Shown: positions 7,348-9,139 of the stretch, in pieces
Layout: every line of letters begins with the position of its first letter
How positions within the stretch are numbered: the stretch's first letter is position 1
Assembly: GCA_943331145.2 (NCBI GenBank)
Contig: CALQKL020000073.1
Span: 1-9,139, forward strand
Direction: 5' to 3'
DNA length: 9,139 nt
DNA from: Chitinophaga pinensis
GTDB taxonomy: Bacteria; Bacteroidota; Bacteroidia; Chitinophagales; Chitinophagaceae
Position numbers and translations under genes: made by a program
Notes under the pieces: model-generated
The model's database searches: none
What the model was told of the DNA's origin: nothing
The model's input: only the letters and a program-made list of their open reading frames with translations

Positions 7348-7388
7348 CACTCCAAATTAAAAAACGGATTTTTAAAAGTTCTTTTTAT

Positions 7389-7694
7389 ATGTCACAACGA
7401 ATCAGAATAAAATTACAGTCTTACGATCACAACTTAGTTGACAAGTCAGCAGAAAAAATCGTAAAAACTGTTCGCAGTACAGGTGCAGTAGTTACAGGTC
7501 CTATTCCTTTACCTACACACAAAAAAATATTTACGGTATTGCGTTCGCCACACGTAAATAAAAAAGCGCGTGAGCAATTTCAATTGTGTACGCACAAAAG
7601 ATTGTTAGACATTTACACCAGTACAAGCCGTACGGTTGATGCTTTGAGTAAATTAGATTTACCAAGTGGTGTGGATGTTGAGATAAAAGCTTGA
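7389..7694 (+). CDS. rpsJ: 30S ribosomal protein S10 (uS10)
   Basis: The 101-residue protein has the usual S10 length. It starts SQRIRIKLQSYDHNLVDKSAEKI-like, carries the signature GPIPLPT at 37-43, then RSPHVNKKAREQFQLCTHKR (52-71), and ends in GVDVEIKA. S10 is a component of the 30S head and, in other bacteria, also binds NusB in antitermination. No Shine-Dalgarno sequence precedes the ATG, as is usual in Bacteroidota. It is the first gene of the operon here, with its own promoter upstream; str-operon genes (rpsL, rpsG, fusA) are not next to it on the left, where guaA lies divergently. The TGA stop overlaps an ATG (TGATG) that opens an 11-codon mini-ORF. Confidence 0.97.
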   Translation: MSQRIRIKLQSYDHNLVDKSAEKIVKTVRSTGAVVTGPIPLPTHKKIFTVLRSPHVNKKAREQFQLCTHKRLLDIYTSTSRTVDALSKLDLPSGVDVEIKA

Positions 7695-7806
7695 TGAACC
7701 TTCCTGAAAACAGGAGAGGCACTAAGTAAGATCTTAAAAAATAAAAAACATGAACGTCTATGTCTCACTTCAACGGAGAGACCGCTGGGCATAAAATAAG
7801 AATACA
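7695..7806 (+). promoter_or_regulatory. Structured rpsJ-rplC spacer, candidate regulatory RNA
   Basis: This 112-base gap is long for an S10 operon and is not featureless. A hairpin pairs 7699-7706 with 7711-7719 (eight pairs, one bulged G, AAAA loop). TAAGATCTTA (7727-7736) is a perfect palindrome. The block 7753-7790 has 21 G/C in 38 bases, although it lies between almost pure A/T stretches. In that block GTCTC (7762-7766) can pair with GAGAC (7778-7782), which competes with CGG (7774-7776) pairing to CCG (7782-7784). Two mini-ORFs lie here: 7694-7729 (MNLPENRRGTK) and 7750-7794 (MNVYVSLQRRDRWA). A leader-type control of rplC/rplD by L3 or L4 is a reasonable guess, not shown. Confidence 0.45.
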
Positions 7807-8424
7807 ATGAAAAGTATTATTGGAAAGAAAGTTGGCATGACCAGCATCTTCGACTCAACAGGCAAACAAACTGCCGTTACGATTATCGAAGCAGGTCCAT
7901 GTATCGTAACACAAAAGAAAACCGTTGAGACAGACGGTTACAATGCACTTCAAATCGCATTCGGCGATAAAAAGGAAAAGCACTCCACTAAAGCAGAAAT
8001 TAATCATTTCTCAAAATCTAATACAGCTCCAAAAAGATTCGTAAAAGAAATACGCGATAGCGAAATGAGCCAAAATGTTGGTGAATCAATTACAGTAGAT
8101 ATATTTTCGGAAGGAGATAAAATCGAAGTAGTGGGTACTACCAAAGGAAAGGGTTTCCAAGGTGTTGTTAAACGTCACGGATTTAGTGGTGTTGGAGAAC
8201 AATCTCATGGACAGCACGATCGTCAAAGAGCTCCAGGTTCTATTGGTAACTCATCTGATGCGAGTCGTGTATTTAAAGGAATGCGTATGGCCGGAAGAAT
8301 GGGAGGCGATAGAGTTAAAATGAAAGGTTTGAAAGTAGTTAAAATATTTGCTGAAAAAAACTACATCTTAGTTAGCGGGTCAGTTCCTGGTCACAACGGA
8401 TCAATTGTACTTATTCAGAAATAA
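7807..8424 (+). CDS. rplC: 50S ribosomal protein L3 (uL3)
   Basis: The 205-residue protein is full length for bacterial L3. It starts MKSIIGKKVGMTSIFD, has the long extension motif GEQSHGQHDRQRAPGSIG (130-147) followed by RVFKGMRMAGRMGG (154-167), and ends in PGHNGSIVLI. L3 binds 23S rRNA near the peptidyl transferase centre and nucleates 50S assembly. The residue matching the PrmB-methylated Gln150 of E. coli appears to be Asn148 here. The ATG is preceded by an A/T-rich stretch with no Shine-Dalgarno sequence at working distance. It is second in the operon, after an unusually structured spacer, and 40 bases before rplD. Confidence 0.98.
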   Translation: MKSIIGKKVGMTSIFDSTGKQTAVTIIEAGPCIVTQKKTVETDGYNALQIAFGDKKEKHSTKAEINHFSKSNTAPKRFVKEIRDSEMSQNVGESITVDIFSEGDKIEVVGTTKGKGFQGVVKRHGFSGVGEQSHGQHDRQRAPGSIGNSSDASRVFKGMRMAGRMGGDRVKMKGLKVVKIFAEKNYILVSGSVPGHNGSIVLIQK

Positions 8425-8464
8425 TAAATAATTCAGATTTTTTCAGCGATTAAATAATCAAGCA

Positions 8465-9100
8465 ATGCAAGTAGATATTATAAACATAAATGGAGAAAAA
8501 ACCGGTAGAACAATTGAACTTCCGGAAGAAATCTTTGGAATCGAGCCAAACGATCACGTAATATATTTAGCTGTTAAGCAATACCAAGGCGCTCAACGTC
8601 AAGGTACGCATAAAGTTAAAACACGTATGGAAGTTAAAGGTTCTTCTAAAAAATTACACAAACAAAAAGGTACAGGTGGTGCACGTAAAGGTAACTTGCG
8701 TAACCCATTATATAAAGGTGGTGGTACTATCTTCGGACCAAAACCGCATCGTTACGAAACTAAATTGAATCGTAAAGTAAAGGATTTGGCTAAAATGAGC
8801 GCATTGGCTTATAAAGCAAAAGAAAATGCAATTGTTGTAATGGAAGATGTAACATTAGATACACCAAAAACAAAATCATTTGCAGGTATCATTAAGTCAT
8901 TAAACATTGGAAAAAACAAAGCATTATTTGTTATTCCTGAATATGATGATGTAATGTACAAGAGCTTAAGAAACGTACCTGGTATTGATGGATCAGTCTT
9001 GAGCGACATGAATACATATGATATTTTAAATGCAAATTTGTTGGTGTTGACTGAAAAAGCAGCAAAATTGTTTACTGAATTAGAAGAAGAAACAGCATAA
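8465..9100 (+). CDS. rplD: 50S ribosomal protein L4 (uL4)
   Basis: The 211-residue protein has normal L4 length. The long tunnel-reaching loop is clear at about 45-97: KGSSKKLHKQKGTGGARKGN, then PLYKGGGTIFGPKPHRY. The C-terminal half has the usual VVMEDVTLDTPKTKSF and LLVLTEKAA strands. L4 lines the peptide exit tunnel. In E. coli it also represses the S10 operon through the mRNA leader; whether that applies here is unknown. The start at 8465 gives the expected MQVDIININGE beginning. There is no Shine-Dalgarno sequence. rplW is expected immediately downstream, but the last 39 bases of the window hold no start codon for it. Confidence 0.98.
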   Translation: MQVDIININGEKTGRTIELPEEIFGIEPNDHVIYLAVKQYQGAQRQGTHKVKTRMEVKGSSKKLHKQKGTGGARKGNLRNPLYKGGGTIFGPKPHRYETKLNRKVKDLAKMSALAYKAKENAIVVMEDVTLDTPKTKSFAGIIKSLNIGKNKALFVIPEYDDVMYKSLRNVPGIDGSVLSDMNTYDILNANLLVLTEKAAKLFTELEEETA

Positions 9101-9139
9101 TATAATTTGAAGATTCAATATTTTCAAACGAATCATTAT

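Overview
The window looks like a chromosomal segment of a low-GC member of the Bacteroidota. Three things point there: a C-terminal sorting domain of the type IX secretion system (T9SS), promoter boxes close to the Bacteroidota consensus TAnnTTTG, and ribosomal protein genes without recognisable Shine-Dalgarno sequences. The style of the proteins suggests Chitinophagales or Sphingobacteriales, but nothing here fixes the order.

Layout. (1) Positions 1-3979, + strand: the 3' part of a very large secreted repeat protein. It has 80-residue Ig-like modules, one short Cys-containing module, ten PKD-like modules and a T9SS sorting domain, followed by a clear intrinsic terminator (4000-4036). (2) Positions 4037-4339: a non-coding palindromic element. 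Its arms are degenerate 9-bp tandem repeats in opposite orientation around a CACGAA/CACAAA-rich core. It fills the space between two convergent genes. (3) Positions 4332-5528, - strand: a secreted protein with a probable type 1 periplasmic-binding fold. (4) Positions 5606-7141, - strand: guaA (GMP synthase), complete, probably transcribed first and possibly together with the binding-protein gene. (5) Positions 7142-7388: the divergent control region, with a probable promoter for each direction and between them a second palindromic element with 7-bp-period arms. (6) Positions 7389-9100, + strand: rpsJ, rplC and rplD, the start of the S10 ribosomal protein operon, running toward an expected rplW beyond the window edge.

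How the parts relate. guaA and the S10 operon are housekeeping genes (guanine nucleotide supply and ribosome assembly) sharing a divergent promoter region. The repeat protein is an accessory surface or secreted product. No defence system, CRISPR array, transposase, tRNA or rRNA gene is visible.

The most unusual material is non-coding. It consists of the two palindromic, short-period repeat elements and the 112-base rpsJ-rplC spacer. That spacer holds a strong hairpin, a GC-rich block in AT-rich surroundings and two mini-ORFs, so it is a candidate ribosomal-protein regulatory RNA. In the repeat protein, modules 6 and 7 have each lost the opposite member of an otherwise regular cysteine pair.
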